A stretch of 8,456 bases of DNA from Clostridia bacterium (lineage in GTDB: Bacteria > Bacillota > Clostridia > Christensenellales > Aristaeellaceae). Within the stretch, counting starts at the first letter, position 1, and every line of letters starts with the position of its first letter. Positions 1 to 7,361 of this stretch are shown here, piece after piece. The notes under the pieces were generated by a model that searched no databases, was not told where the DNA came from, and worked only from the letters and a program-made list of their open reading frames with translations. The DNA lies in contig WRFT01000069.1 in NCBI GenBank assembly GCA_009776385.1, positions 1 to 8,456 of the forward strand, in the 5' to 3' direction. Both the position numbers and the translations under genes were made by a program.

Positions 1-977
1 CACATACAAATCAAGCCGGTAAGCTGCATCACCGGTTTATTACCGTACCGATCAATTGCCCGCCCCCAAATGGTTACAGTTACCATAGTCATAATGTTCG
101 ATACGATTTGAGCGTACAGCGTTATCTCTAAAAAGGAAAGGTGCATAACTTCAAGCAGGTATACATTGTTAAACGGGCTTGATAAGCCTATCGCAAAGAA
201 CCAGCATGTAAAGAAGAAGCAAAGCGTCATGAATCGCTTATTCTTTAAGACTCCGCCGAACATTGAGAACGGTTTTTCCTTTTCTTTTTTATCTTCCGAA
301 CCTTCCATCGGCGGCCACGAAACAAAGAAAAAACAAGCGATATCCACCATGCCCGCCAAACCCGCCAGTACTAACACAAGGGTATACCCCGTATCGCCGA
401 AAGCATCCAGCAGCCATGATACAATAAGGCCCGATAAGATACCTGCAATCAACGAAATGCGGAGGCGGGCGGAAAAATAACGCCCGCGTATCTTAATCGG
501 AACCAAGTCACCCATTAAGCTTCCGAACCCAAGGCTCACGAATGAAGCGCCGGAAGAGACCAGCGCAATGAGCATGATTGTAGCGGAGATGCGTAAGGAA
601 TGCGGCGCGTTAAGTAAAAATAACGGGATAAGCCCGATGATAATCCACAAACTTCGGCTAGTGATACCAAAGAATAAAAATAAAAATCGGCGATTCCGCC
701 TTTTTTCCATGATATAGCTGAAAAGAAGCTGAAAGATATTCACCGCTACCGGAACGGCTGCAATGCATCCCAGTTCAAAATCACCCGCGCGCAGGATGAC
801 GCGTTGAAAACCGGTCCATGCGGCGCCGTTGATTACATTAAAGTAGAGCATACCAATGGTAGCGCCCCATATGACCCAATACAGGTTAGAACGCAGCTGC
901 GGCGTCATACCGGTGGAGTCAAACAGCTCTATTTGCCTAATGCGCCAAAGAAAATGTTTCATCGAAGCCGAACGCAT
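1..977 (-). CDS. MFS transporter, N-terminal part (3' end outside window)
   Basis: This frame is open from an ATG at 975-977 to the left edge, giving 325 visible residues without a stop. By eye it has about eight hydrophobic membrane segments (roughly residues 32-52, 67-88, 97-120, 130-153, 173-191, 197-219, 249-268, 283-303). A charged cytoplasmic loop (about 222-247, rich in Lys and Glu) lies between segments 6 and 7, the usual MFS 6+6 layout. The loop after segment 8 reads GRAIDRYGNKP (305-315), a good match to MFS motif A. The loop after segment 4 contains GDLVPIKIRGRYFSAR (156-171), typical of an MFS subgroup with a DLVP...RGRYF signature. The start is supported by GGAAAGGA five bases upstream; a second Met at codon 6 is less well placed. 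It follows topB by 48 bp and is probably co-transcribed. The substrate cannot be told from sequence; export of a drug or small metabolite is possible. The last four membrane segments should lie beyond the window. Confidence 0.85.
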   Translation of the reverse strand, partial: MRSASMKHFLWRIRQIELFDSTGMTPQLRSNLYWVIWGATIGMLYFNVINGAAWTGFQRVILRAGDFELGCIAAVPVAVNIFQLLFSYIMEKRRNRRFLFLFFGITSRSLWIIIGLIPLFLLNAPHSLRISATIMLIALVSSGASFVSLGFGSLMGDLVPIKIRGRYFSARLRISLIAGILSGLIVSWLLDAFGDTGYTLVLVLAGLAGMVDIACFFFVSWPPMEGSEDKKEKEKPFSMFGGVLKNKRFMTLCFFFTCWFFAIGLSSPFNNVYLLEVMHLSFLEITLYAQIVSNIMTMVTVTIWGRAIDRYGNKPVMQLTGLICM

Positions 978-982
978 ACTAA

Positions 983-990
983 TCCTTTCC
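983..990 (-). promoter_or_regulatory. Ribosome binding site of the MFS gene
   Basis: The minus strand reads GGAAAGGA followed by five bases and then ATG at 977. This favours the start at 977 over the in-frame ATG at 962. It lies in the 48-bp gap after topB, which shows neither a terminator with a T-tract nor a recognisable promoter. Confidence 0.6.
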
Positions 991-1025
991 CTTGGCGGAA
1001 GCCAGATATTCCTTATTTTATTACA

Positions 1026-3272
1026 TTATTGTTTTGCTTTCAAGCCACCAGCGCGTTTATAAGGCGTAATCTTACTCGCAGCCTTATTTACGGCAGCCTT
1101 ATTTGTGCCCTTTTTCGCGGACGAAACATTTTTAAGTGAACCGTCAATTGACACGTGATACGCGGTATCGGCATTCTTGATACTTTTAAAAGATAAATCA
1201 GTGCCGGAAAGCGATATGGTGCCGGAGCTTCCGGTAACGTTTTTTTGCCGGATGATTAAAGTGGCAAGGGTGCTGGTTATTTCCGGGCCGCCCGCGCGGG
1301 CCAAGGCGTTTTTCCATATGGTTAGGCGGCATCCCTCGCGATAATGGCTGCAATAAAAAGCCTTGGAGTTCTCACGCACGGTGCCGCGGGCGCATAGCGG
1401 GCAAGTTACATCCATAGGCTGTGAAACCGGTTTTTCCTTGCGGCGGCGCAAGTTGTCATCATCGCTATGAAACACTTCCGATAACTCACGCTGAGATGCA
1501 CTAATCACCATGTCGGATGTGAATTTACGGATGTTTTGCATAAACCTTTCCGGATCTTGCTGTCCGTGTATGATATTATCCAGCTCTTGTTCCCAAAACC
1601 CTGTCATTTCCGGCGAGGATAGTTCTCCGGGGATAACTTTAATTAATTTTTCACCTTTCTGTGTAGCTATAAGCAGCTTCCCTTTGCGTTGTACATAGCC
1701 TACCTGGCACAGCCGCTCAATAATGGAGGCTCGTGTGGCGGGTGTTCCCAATCCGACAGTTTTCATCATTTCACGGACGGACTGTTCATCTGAATCACTT
1801 CCCGCGCGTTCCATCGCATGCAGCAGTGTCCCATCCGTATAATGAGAGGGTGGCTTCGTACTCTCTTTGGTGATATCGGCGCTTAATACAGTGCGTTCAT
1901 CACCCTTCTCGACGCGCGGCAGGGGAGTGCTTTGGGTTTTTTCGTTTGCGGTTTTTGGCGAATACTCAACCGCTTTCCATCCCAATTCATGAACAAACCT
2001 GCCTGTGGATCGAAACATCTCCTTGCCGCAAGCGGTTAAAATAGTTTGAGCGTCAAAGACATAAGGCGGATAAAACACACTCAGCGTACGGCGTACAATC
2101 AAGTCATACACGTTTTTTTCTTCAACTGATAAACTCTCCGTGTTAATGCGCCTCGGTGTCGGAATAATGGCATGATGATCTGTAACTTTTAAGGTGTTAT
2201 ATACACGCATGGAAAAAGGAAGTTTTCCATCCTGAAGGATGCATGCCGTATAGTGTTGATACTGCTCCGGCAGGTTGTTAAAGGTCTTAATCGTCTGCCC
2301 ATACATATCTTTCGATAAATAGCGGCTGTCTGTCCGTGGATAAGTAATCGCCTTGCGCGTTTCATATAATTTCTGAGCCAATGACAGTGTTTTTTTTGCG
2401 GTGTATCCGAAGAGACGGTTGGCGTCACGTTGTAAGGTTGTCAGGTCATATAAAAGCGGAGAAAACTCCTGTTTACGTTTCTCATCAAAAAGCGTAACCG
2501 TCGCTTTTTTACCTGTAACAGCGATTTTAATTTTTTCGGCTTCTTCAAGCGTATTTATCCGGCTGTCGTTTTTTTGTTTTTCATTAAACCATGTTCCTTT
2601 ATAATCACCAAAATCTGCCGTCAGATTATAGTATTCCTCGCGAACGAAGCTATCTATTTCTATTTTGCGATTGACAAGTATTGCCAGCGTAGGGGTTTGC
2701 ACCCTTCCGATGGACAACAATGTGTTATAACGCAGGGTATACGCGCGGCTTAAATTCATACCGACAAGCCAATCGGACTCGCTTCGGCATTTAGCGCTTT
2801 CATAAAACTTTTGGTAGGCATCTGAAGGTTGCAAGTTACTAAACCCGGTTTTAATCGCCTCGTCGGTGAGCGAACTAATCCATAATCGGTCAAACGGTTT
2901 GCGGCAGCCGGATTTTTCATAGATATATCTAAATATCAACTCTCCTTCTCGGCCGGCATCCGTAGCGCAGACCAGCTTATCTGTATCGGTATCATTCATA
3001 AGTTTTTTCAACAGCTGATATTGTTCTTTTGTAGCGGTAAGTACCTTCAGCGGTATTTTGGTAGGGAGTATCGGCAAGTCTTGTATATTCCACTTTTTAT
3101 ACCGATCGTCTATTTCATCAGGTTCACATAACGCGACAAGGTGGCCTACTGCCCATGAAACCAGATAGGCATCGGATGACAAGTATCCCTTCCCGCCTTT
3201 GGCACAACCTAAAACTTTGGCAATATCACGTCCGACACTGGGTTTCTCCGTAATGATTAAGGTTCGCCCCAT
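1026..3272 (-). CDS. topB: DNA topoisomerase III (type IA)
   Basis: TopB is a type IA topoisomerase that cuts one DNA strand through a tyrosine link and passes another strand through, resolving linked chromosomes and recombination intermediates in the cytoplasm. The 748 residues hold every expected part. The TOPRIM domain has Glu9 in TEKPS and the acidic cluster DAGREGE at 105-111. The strand-binding motif SIGRVQTPT lies at 187-195. The catalytic Tyr311 lies in ITYPRTDSRYL (309-319). Also present are DHHAIIPT (365-372), PPSHYTDGTLLHAMERAG (474-491) and GLGTPATRASIIERL (507-521). A single zinc ribbon follows, with Cys624, Cys627, Cys641 and Cys648. The tail (about 712-748) is rich in Lys and Ala and probably binds DNA; it holds a five-residue duplication. 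The ATG shares one base with the oppF stop (TGATG), with GGAG eight bases upstream, so translation is likely coupled to oppF. Finding topB in an opp operon is unusual, but the enzyme itself looks complete and active. Confidence 0.96.
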   Translation of the reverse strand: MGRTLIITEKPSVGRDIAKVLGCAKGGKGYLSSDAYLVSWAVGHLVALCEPDEIDDRYKKWNIQDLPILPTKIPLKVLTATKEQYQLLKKLMNDTDTDKLVCATDAGREGELIFRYIYEKSGCRKPFDRLWISSLTDEAIKTGFSNLQPSDAYQKFYESAKCRSESDWLVGMNLSRAYTLRYNTLLSIGRVQTPTLAILVNRKIEIDSFVREEYYNLTADFGDYKGTWFNEKQKNDSRINTLEEAEKIKIAVTGKKATVTLFDEKRKQEFSPLLYDLTTLQRDANRLFGYTAKKTLSLAQKLYETRKAITYPRTDSRYLSKDMYGQTIKTFNNLPEQYQHYTACILQDGKLPFSMRVYNTLKVTDHHAIIPTPRRINTESLSVEEKNVYDLIVRRTLSVFYPPYVFDAQTILTACGKEMFRSTGRFVHELGWKAVEYSPKTANEKTQSTPLPRVEKGDERTVLSADITKESTKPPSHYTDGTLLHAMERAGSDSDEQSVREMMKTVGLGTPATRASIIERLCQVGYVQRKGKLLIATQKGEKLIKVIPGELSSPEMTGFWEQELDNIIHGQQDPERFMQNIRKFTSDMVISASQRELSEVFHSDDDNLRRRKEKPVSQPMDVTCPLCARGTVRENSKAFYCSHYREGCRLTIWKNALARAGGPEITSTLATLIIRQKNVTGSSGTISLSGTDLSFKSIKNADTAYHVSIDGSLKNVSSAKKGTNKAAVNKAASKITPYKRAGGLKAKQ
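1078..1104 (-). repeat. Short tandem repeat in the topB tail
   Basis: The plus-strand word GCAGCCTTATTT occurs at 1078-1089 and again at 1093-1104, a period of 15 bp. Because 15 is a multiple of three, the coding frame is kept and the protein reads NKAAV then NKAAS near residues 724-733. This looks like a small in-frame duplication in a disordered basic tail. Confidence 0.7.
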
Positions 3273-4213
3273 CAGACCGGCTCCGTTTGATGATAAGCGC
3301 TTTGATATTCCTCAATCTCCGGCGTGTTGGCATATACATAGTGATCCGGTTCAATTTGTACAAATGAGGGGAGATAGGTATCGTAATGATGCATGGCAGG
3401 TGAATAAACGATTAGTTTTTTTCTTTTTTCAACCTGTGGATTGGGTTGAGGAACAGCGGACAGGAGTGCTTTGGTATAAGGGTGTATCGGATGTTTAAAC
3501 AGCGTCTCGGTTTCAGCCATTTCAACGATACGGCCTAAATGAATCACGGCTATTCTGTCGCATATAAAACGCATAACAGACAAATCATGCGAAATAAACA
3601 GATAAGTCAGTCCGCATTTCTTTTTCAGATCTGCCATTAAGTTTAGTATTTGAGCGCGAATGGATACATCCAATGCCGAAATAGGTTCATCCGCGATGAT
3701 GATTTCAGGGTTCATTATTAAAGCGCGCGCGATACCGATGCGTTGACGCTGCCCTCCGGAAAATTCGTGCGGGAATCGATAGGCAAACTCCGGCAGGAGG
3801 CCAACATCCAACAACGCGGCTTCAACGCGTTTGTCGATTTCTTTCTTTGGCAAGCCTCGCCCCCGAATGCCCTCGGATACGATATAATCTATTTTCGCGC
3901 GTTCATTCAAACTGGCCATAGGGTCTTGAAAAATCATTTGAATACGTTGAGGTAGTTCGCGGTCCAGTTCTCGTTCGATACGCCCGGAGATGATTTGTCC
4001 CTTAAAAAAAACCGATCCGCTGTAAGCGCGGTGGATGCGAATGATCGTGCGGCCTATGGTTGTTTTACCTGAACCCGACTCACCTACTAAGCCAAACGTC
4101 TCACCTTGATAAATATCAAAGGAAACATCTTTTACCGCTATAAACTTATTTCGCGCGCGGCCGAATGAGACATGTAATCGATCAGTCTTTAAAATGGGGT
4201 TATCAAACGGCAT
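3272..4213 (-). CDS. oppF: Oligopeptide ABC transporter ATP-binding protein OppF
   Basis: This is one of the two ATPases that power the peptide importer from the cytoplasmic side of the membrane. The 313 residues contain a complete nucleotide-binding domain: Walker A GESGSGKT (44-51), Q-loop Gln96 in IFQDPMASLN, ABC signature FSGGQRQR (151-158), Walker B IIIADEP (171-177, Asp175 and Glu176), D-loop SALD (179-182) and switch His209 in FISHD. HPIHPYTKALLSAVP (241-255) is the oligopeptide-family C-terminal motif. The tail ends with YVYANTPEIEEYQ (292-304), which resembles Gram-positive OppF tails. No cysteine cluster is present. It is told from its partner by order and length: OppF is the shorter, downstream ATPase. 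The ATG at 4211-4213 lies inside the oppD end (11-bp overlap), with GGGAGGT about seven bases upstream. Its stop overlaps the topB start by one base. The specificity, dipeptides or longer peptides, is set by the binding protein and permeases and is not settled here. Confidence 0.92.
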   Translation of the reverse strand: MPFDNPILKTDRLHVSFGRARNKFIAVKDVSFDIYQGETFGLVGESGSGKTTIGRTIIRIHRAYSGSVFFKGQIISGRIERELDRELPQRIQMIFQDPMASLNERAKIDYIVSEGIRGRGLPKKEIDKRVEAALLDVGLLPEFAYRFPHEFSGGQRQRIGIARALIMNPEIIIADEPISALDVSIRAQILNLMADLKKKCGLTYLFISHDLSVMRFICDRIAVIHLGRIVEMAETETLFKHPIHPYTKALLSAVPQPNPQVEKRKKLIVYSPAMHHYDTYLPSFVQIEPDHYVYANTPEIEEYQSAYHQTEPV

Positions 4214-5300
4214 CTGCGGTACCTCCCAGGTGCTTTATCTTATCGATGACCGCAGGCATGCTTACCTTAGGCGCTCGGGGATCTAAAAGCCAAGATCGGG
4301 CTTGATGTGTGTCTGATATCTTATAATACGGCGGCATAAACATATGATCGATGTTCAAAGCGTTGGGATTGCGCAACGCGAAGGGATCGCCTTGAATTTC
4401 TTTAAAAAGGCTTGGCGGCGTACCCTTAATGGCCAGCAGCGGTTCTCCGCGGCTGCATAACTGCGGAAGTGACGATAGAAGCGCCCAGGTATACGGATGG
4501 GCGGGTGTATAAAAAATATCATCTACAGTGCCTATTTCTACAATATCACCGGCGTACATAACGGCTACACGCTCGGCGATATTGGCCACAACACCCAAAT
4601 CGTGCGTGATAAACAAAATGGTGAGGTGGTATTTATCTTTAATTTCTTTAAGCAATGTAAGCACCTGTGCTTGAATCGTGACATCCAATGCGGTGGTAGG
4701 CTCATCACAAATAAGAATCCTCGGGCGGCAGGCAATGGCTATGGCTATGGCAATACGCTGCCTCATGCCTCCGGAAAGCTCGTGGGGGTATTGATAGTAG
4801 CGTTTTTCGGGCAAGTCGATACGAACATCATTCAATATGGATAGGCAGGCTTCTTTGGTTTGTCTTGCATTCATGCCGTGATGTAGTTTTACTGTTTCAT
4901 ATAATTGAGCACCGATGGTCTTTAAAGGATTGAGCGAAGTCATCGGGTCTTGGGGAATCATGCATATTTCTCTGCCGCGTATCGGCAACCAGTCCTTTTC
5001 CTTTTTAAGCCTTGCCAAATTAACGCATGATTCGGCGCGGACAGATTCATCGGTAGTACGCGAAGCAGAAGAAGCTTTTTTATAGTAAAGGATATCTCCG
5101 CTGTCGATGCGTCCGTTTGGGTCCAGCAGACCAACCAAATTCTTGTTTAAGACAGATTTCCCGGAACCGGACTCGCCGACGATGGCTAAACTCTCCGCAC
5201 GGTATACATCCAAACTGACATCGCGAATAGCGTGAAGTGTTTTTCCTCGCAGGGAAAACTTCACATTTAAATTTTGTATGGAGAGTATGATATCCCGCAT
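4203..5300 (-). CDS. oppD: Oligopeptide ABC transporter ATP-binding protein OppD
   Basis: This is the first of the paired ATPases; it associates with OppB and OppC and pairs with OppF. I start it at the ATG at 5298-5300 (365 residues) because GGGAGGA lies just upstream. An in-frame ATG at 5339 would add 13 residues, lacks a good binding site and lies within oppC. Motifs in the 365-residue numbering: Walker A GESGSGKS (42-49), Q-loop Gln117 in IPQDPMTSLNP, signature LSGGMRQR (175-182), Walker B ILICDEP (195-201), D-loop TALD and switch His233. HPYTWALLSSLP (268-279) opens the oligopeptide-family tail. That tail reads GDPFALRNPNAL (304-315), where many OppD/DppD relatives have GC...RC cysteines that hold an iron-sulfur cluster; these cysteines are absent. 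TIGAQLYETV and the TAPxHPY-like region also fit the family. It is 10 bp from oppC and overlaps oppF by 11 bp, consistent with equal production of the two ATPases. Confidence 0.93.
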   Translation of the reverse strand: MRDIILSIQNLNVKFSLRGKTLHAIRDVSLDVYRAESLAIVGESGSGKSVLNKNLVGLLDPNGRIDSGDILYYKKASSASRTTDESVRAESCVNLARLKKEKDWLPIRGREICMIPQDPMTSLNPLKTIGAQLYETVKLHHGMNARQTKEACLSILNDVRIDLPEKRYYQYPHELSGGMRQRIAIAIAIACRPRILICDEPTTALDVTIQAQVLTLLKEIKDKYHLTILFITHDLGVVANIAERVAVMYAGDIVEIGTVDDIFYTPAHPYTWALLSSLPQLCSRGEPLLAIKGTPPSLFKEIQGDPFALRNPNALNIDHMFMPPYYKISDTHQARSWLLDPRAPKVSMPAVIDKIKHLGGTADAV

Positions 5301-5303
5301 AGT

Positions 5304-5310
5304 TCCTCCC
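5304..5310 (-). promoter_or_regulatory. Ribosome binding site that fixes the oppD start
   Basis: The whole 10-bp gap between the oppC stop (TGA, 5311-5313) and the oppD ATG (5298-5300) reads GGGAGGAACT. This strong, closely spaced site decides for the start at 5300 rather than the upstream ATG at 5339. Confidence 0.75.
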
Positions 5311-6303
5311 TCAAGTGTGGTTTTTAGGATCGGCGGCATCCGAAAAAGCGTTCCCTATCACATAAAACGAAATCGTTACAATGGATAATAGAATGGTAGG
5401 ATAAATGAGCTGATACCGCAGGTTAGGGCTCATCATCAAAGACCGGCCGGTATTGATAAGATTTCCGAGACTGGGAATGGTTGCCGGCAACCCCAACCCG
5501 ATATAGGTCACAAACACCTCGCTGCCGATGGCGCCCGGTATCGATAAAGCCATGCGCAGCATGATAACAGAAACGAGATAGGGTAGAAGATTCCTTAAGA
5601 TAATTCTAAAGGCGCCGGTACCCAGGCAGCGGGAAGCGATATTATAGTCACGGTCGCGTATAATTATAATTTGATTGCGAATGAACCGTGCCATTCCTAT
5701 CCAACCGGTTAAAGACAATGCGAAGATAATGGTTTGCATACCGGGCCGCATGATAAACGATACAAGAATAAGAACCAATGTAGTAGGAATATTATCAAGC
5801 ACATTATAAGCTTCTGTTAAAATGAAATCGAGCTTTCTGATATACCCCCAGAGCACCCCGATGAAAATCCCGATGATGGCCTCGATTACCGCCACAGATA
5901 TGCCGATAGTCAGCGAGGTACGGGTACCGGCCCATAAGCGGGCCCAAATATCCTGACCGATATTGTTCGTACCCATCAGGAATGTTTCGTTTGGCTGTTG
6001 GTTTTTTAACGGAAGCCCCATTTCATTATTATTCACCAGTACAGGGTCATACTGACCGGGGAGGTGCGGTTGAACAAATGTAAATACTAAAATCGTCAGC
6101 ACCAGACACAGGAGGAACATGGCAAATGTCCGCTTGCGGAACGCGATAAAGGTGGAACGCCAATATGAATAATTGCTCATGCCGGTACGCTCTACATCTT
6201 GTTCGCTGAAAACGGCGGGTTCAAAAGCATGCGGGGAAGCAAGCATTTCTTCTAATGTAACGGACAGGCTCTTTTCCAGTCTGTCTACTGACGCGTGTTT
6301 CAT
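5311..6303 (-). CDS. oppC: Oligopeptide ABC transporter permease OppC
   Basis: One of two membrane subunits forming the peptide channel. The 330 residues begin with a long cytoplasmic N-terminus of about 58 residues that contains SYWRSTFIAFRKRTFA before the first membrane segment (about 60-78), as is usual for Gram-positive OppC. An extracellular loop follows, then the family motif GTNNIGQDIWARLWAGTRTS (111-130). Further hydrophobic segments lie at about 131-153, 172-186, 188-206, 241-263 and 299-317. The cytoplasmic EAA loop, which contacts the ATPase, is ASRCLGTGAFRIILRNLLP (223-241). The ATG directly follows the oppB stop (TAAATG) with AGGAGGT nine bases upstream inside the oppB end, so the two permeases are probably made in equal amounts. 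The product ends in DAADPKNHT; a C-terminal DP is common in this subunit. No damage is visible. Assignment as OppC rather than DppC rests on the long N-terminus and the neighbouring ATPases, so the exact peptide length preference is open. Confidence 0.93.
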   Translation of the reverse strand: MKHASVDRLEKSLSVTLEEMLASPHAFEPAVFSEQDVERTGMSNYSYWRSTFIAFRKRTFAMFLLCLVLTILVFTFVQPHLPGQYDPVLVNNNEMGLPLKNQQPNETFLMGTNNIGQDIWARLWAGTRTSLTIGISVAVIEAIIGIFIGVLWGYIRKLDFILTEAYNVLDNIPTTLVLILVSFIMRPGMQTIIFALSLTGWIGMARFIRNQIIIIRDRDYNIASRCLGTGAFRIILRNLLPYLVSVIMLRMALSIPGAIGSEVFVTYIGLGLPATIPSLGNLINTGRSLMMSPNLRYQLIYPTILLSIVTISFYVIGNAFSDAADPKNHT

Positions 6304-7266
6304 TTACCGATTACCTCCTCTCTTTGTCAGGCTGATACGCGGATCCAGCGTTACCATTAAAATATCACCAAAGATGAGGCCAATTATGCCAACGCATGCG
6401 TATAACAGGACGATTCCCAAAACCATGGCGTTATCCTGTCGTTTCACTACATCAACAAGCAGGCCTCCCATACCCGGAACGCCATACAGGGATTCAATAT
6501 AGATAGAGCCGATAACCGTGTTTAAAAATGATGTGGGAATGTATTGAATCATCGGTACAAATGCATTTCTGAATACATGCCTGCTTAATATTTTCCCGGA
6601 TGACATACCTTTCATACGAGCGAGCGTCACATAATCCTTCCGGCTTTCATCCACCACATACCTGCGTATCCACATGGCATAATAAGCCGTGTTCCCCAAT
6701 GACATAGAAAGAACGGGCAGAATCCACGCCGCGGTGTTGCCTGATGTTGTAAAGGTGCCGGGGCTGTTAATAAGCGGCATACCGAGCAATTCCGTGCCGA
6801 ACAACTGAATAAACAGGTAGTATACGGCAGCGGGTACCGCCTCAATAACAACAATATATCCCGTTCCCAGTTGGTCTAGAAACTTACCTTTATTTCGTGC
6901 CATGATAACGCCTAAAGGCAGCCCAAAGAGTAGCGCCACCAACAAGGATAAACTGCCTAGTTTTATAGATATGGGAATTTTTGGCGCCAATATCTCGGCA
7001 ACCGGGACATTGTTCCGATATATACGTGACATGCCCAGATCACCCTTAGTGAGGAGATCCTTATAAAAATAAAAAAGCTGCTCATGCATCGGCAAATCCA
7101 GCTTCATTTCATGAAGCCCGTTCTTGATTTGCGCTTCCGACATCTTTTCATAGTTGGGGAAGTAACCGGAAATCGGCATCTGCCGAACCAACACAAATAC
7201 AACTGTCAGAATGATAAACAATGTGATAACAGAGCGCAGGAGTCTTTTTACCAGATACAAAAACAT
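6304..7266 (-). CDS. oppB: Oligopeptide ABC transporter permease OppB
   Basis: The other membrane subunit of the peptide channel, 320 residues, close to the usual size. It starts with the typical short N-terminus MFLYLVKRLLRSVITLF running straight into membrane segment 1 (about 12-28). An extracellular region follows with the family words LDLPMHEQ (56-63) and KGDLGMS (74-80). More segments lie at about 104-122, 133-155, 178-198, 244-258 and 282-303. The EAA loop is YVTLARMKGMSSGKILSRHV (212-231), followed by FRNAFVPMI. YIESLYGVPGMGGL (256-269) and the C-terminal DPRI (308-311) are standard for OppB/DppB. The start has only a weak binding site (GGGA four bases away, or AAGGGG about 14 bases away), unlike the strong sites of oppC, oppD and oppF. 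Its translation may therefore be lower. It follows the oppA-like gene by 95 bp, a gap holding a hairpin. Confidence 0.93.
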   Translation of the reverse strand: MFLYLVKRLLRSVITLFIILTVVFVLVRQMPISGYFPNYEKMSEAQIKNGLHEMKLDLPMHEQLFYFYKDLLTKGDLGMSRIYRNNVPVAEILAPKIPISIKLGSLSLLVALLFGLPLGVIMARNKGKFLDQLGTGYIVVIEAVPAAVYYLFIQLFGTELLGMPLINSPGTFTTSGNTAAWILPVLSMSLGNTAYYAMWIRRYVVDESRKDYVTLARMKGMSSGKILSRHVFRNAFVPMIQYIPTSFLNTVIGSIYIESLYGVPGMGGLLVDVVKRQDNAMVLGIVLLYACVGIIGLIFGDILMVTLDPRISLTKRGGNR

Positions 7267-7295
7267 TTATCCCAAAACCCCTTAAATCCAATAAT

Positions 7296-7331
7296 GGAGG
7301 AACCCTAACACCTGACGAATAGGGCTCCTCC
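7296..7331 (-). promoter_or_regulatory. Intergenic hairpin between oppA and oppB
   Basis: Arms at 7296-7307 and 7320-7331 pair over 12 bp around a 12-base loop. On the plus strand one pair is an A/C mismatch (7302 with 7325), but in the minus-strand transcript it becomes a G-U pair, so the stem is unbroken only in the RNA of the operon. It begins 30 bases after the oppA stop and ends 29 bases before the oppB start. The bases after the stem (ATTATTGGATTT) are not a clean T-tract. It could be a leaky terminator or a 3'-end stabiliser that leaves more oppA mRNA than oppBCDF mRNA, as is common for binding-protein operons. Confidence 0.6.
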
Positions 7332-7361
7332 GTTTGCGTGGTCAGTTTAAACGGCAGCGGT

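Noticed and set aside
166..480. Plus-strand open frame of 104 codons
   Set aside because: It lies wholly antisense to the MFS gene, whose minus frame has membrane segments and MFS motifs. The plus-strand product is low in complexity and resembles no family I know.
992..1008. Small stem TGGC-TTCC-GCCA in the topB to MFS gap as a terminator
   Set aside because: Only four base pairs and no T-tract follow; the stem sits next to the ribosome binding site and is probably chance.
804..1139. Plus-strand open frames spanning the MFS start and the topB end
   Set aside because: They cross the ends of two well-supported minus-strand genes, and no recognisable domain is present.
1026..3272. topB as a sign of an integrative conjugative element
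   Set aside because: Such elements often carry topB, but no relaxase, type IV secretion, integrase or attachment-site repeat is visible, and topB is locked to the opp genes.
5301..5339. Longer oppD start at 5339
   Set aside because: No good ribosome binding site precedes it and it overlaps oppC by 29 bases. The ATG at 5300 has a strong site and gives the usual N-terminus for the family.
7270..7331. Hairpin as a full intrinsic terminator
   Set aside because: The stem is good, but the following bases are ATTATTGGATTT rather than a run of T, and the downstream permease genes have no visible promoter of their own.
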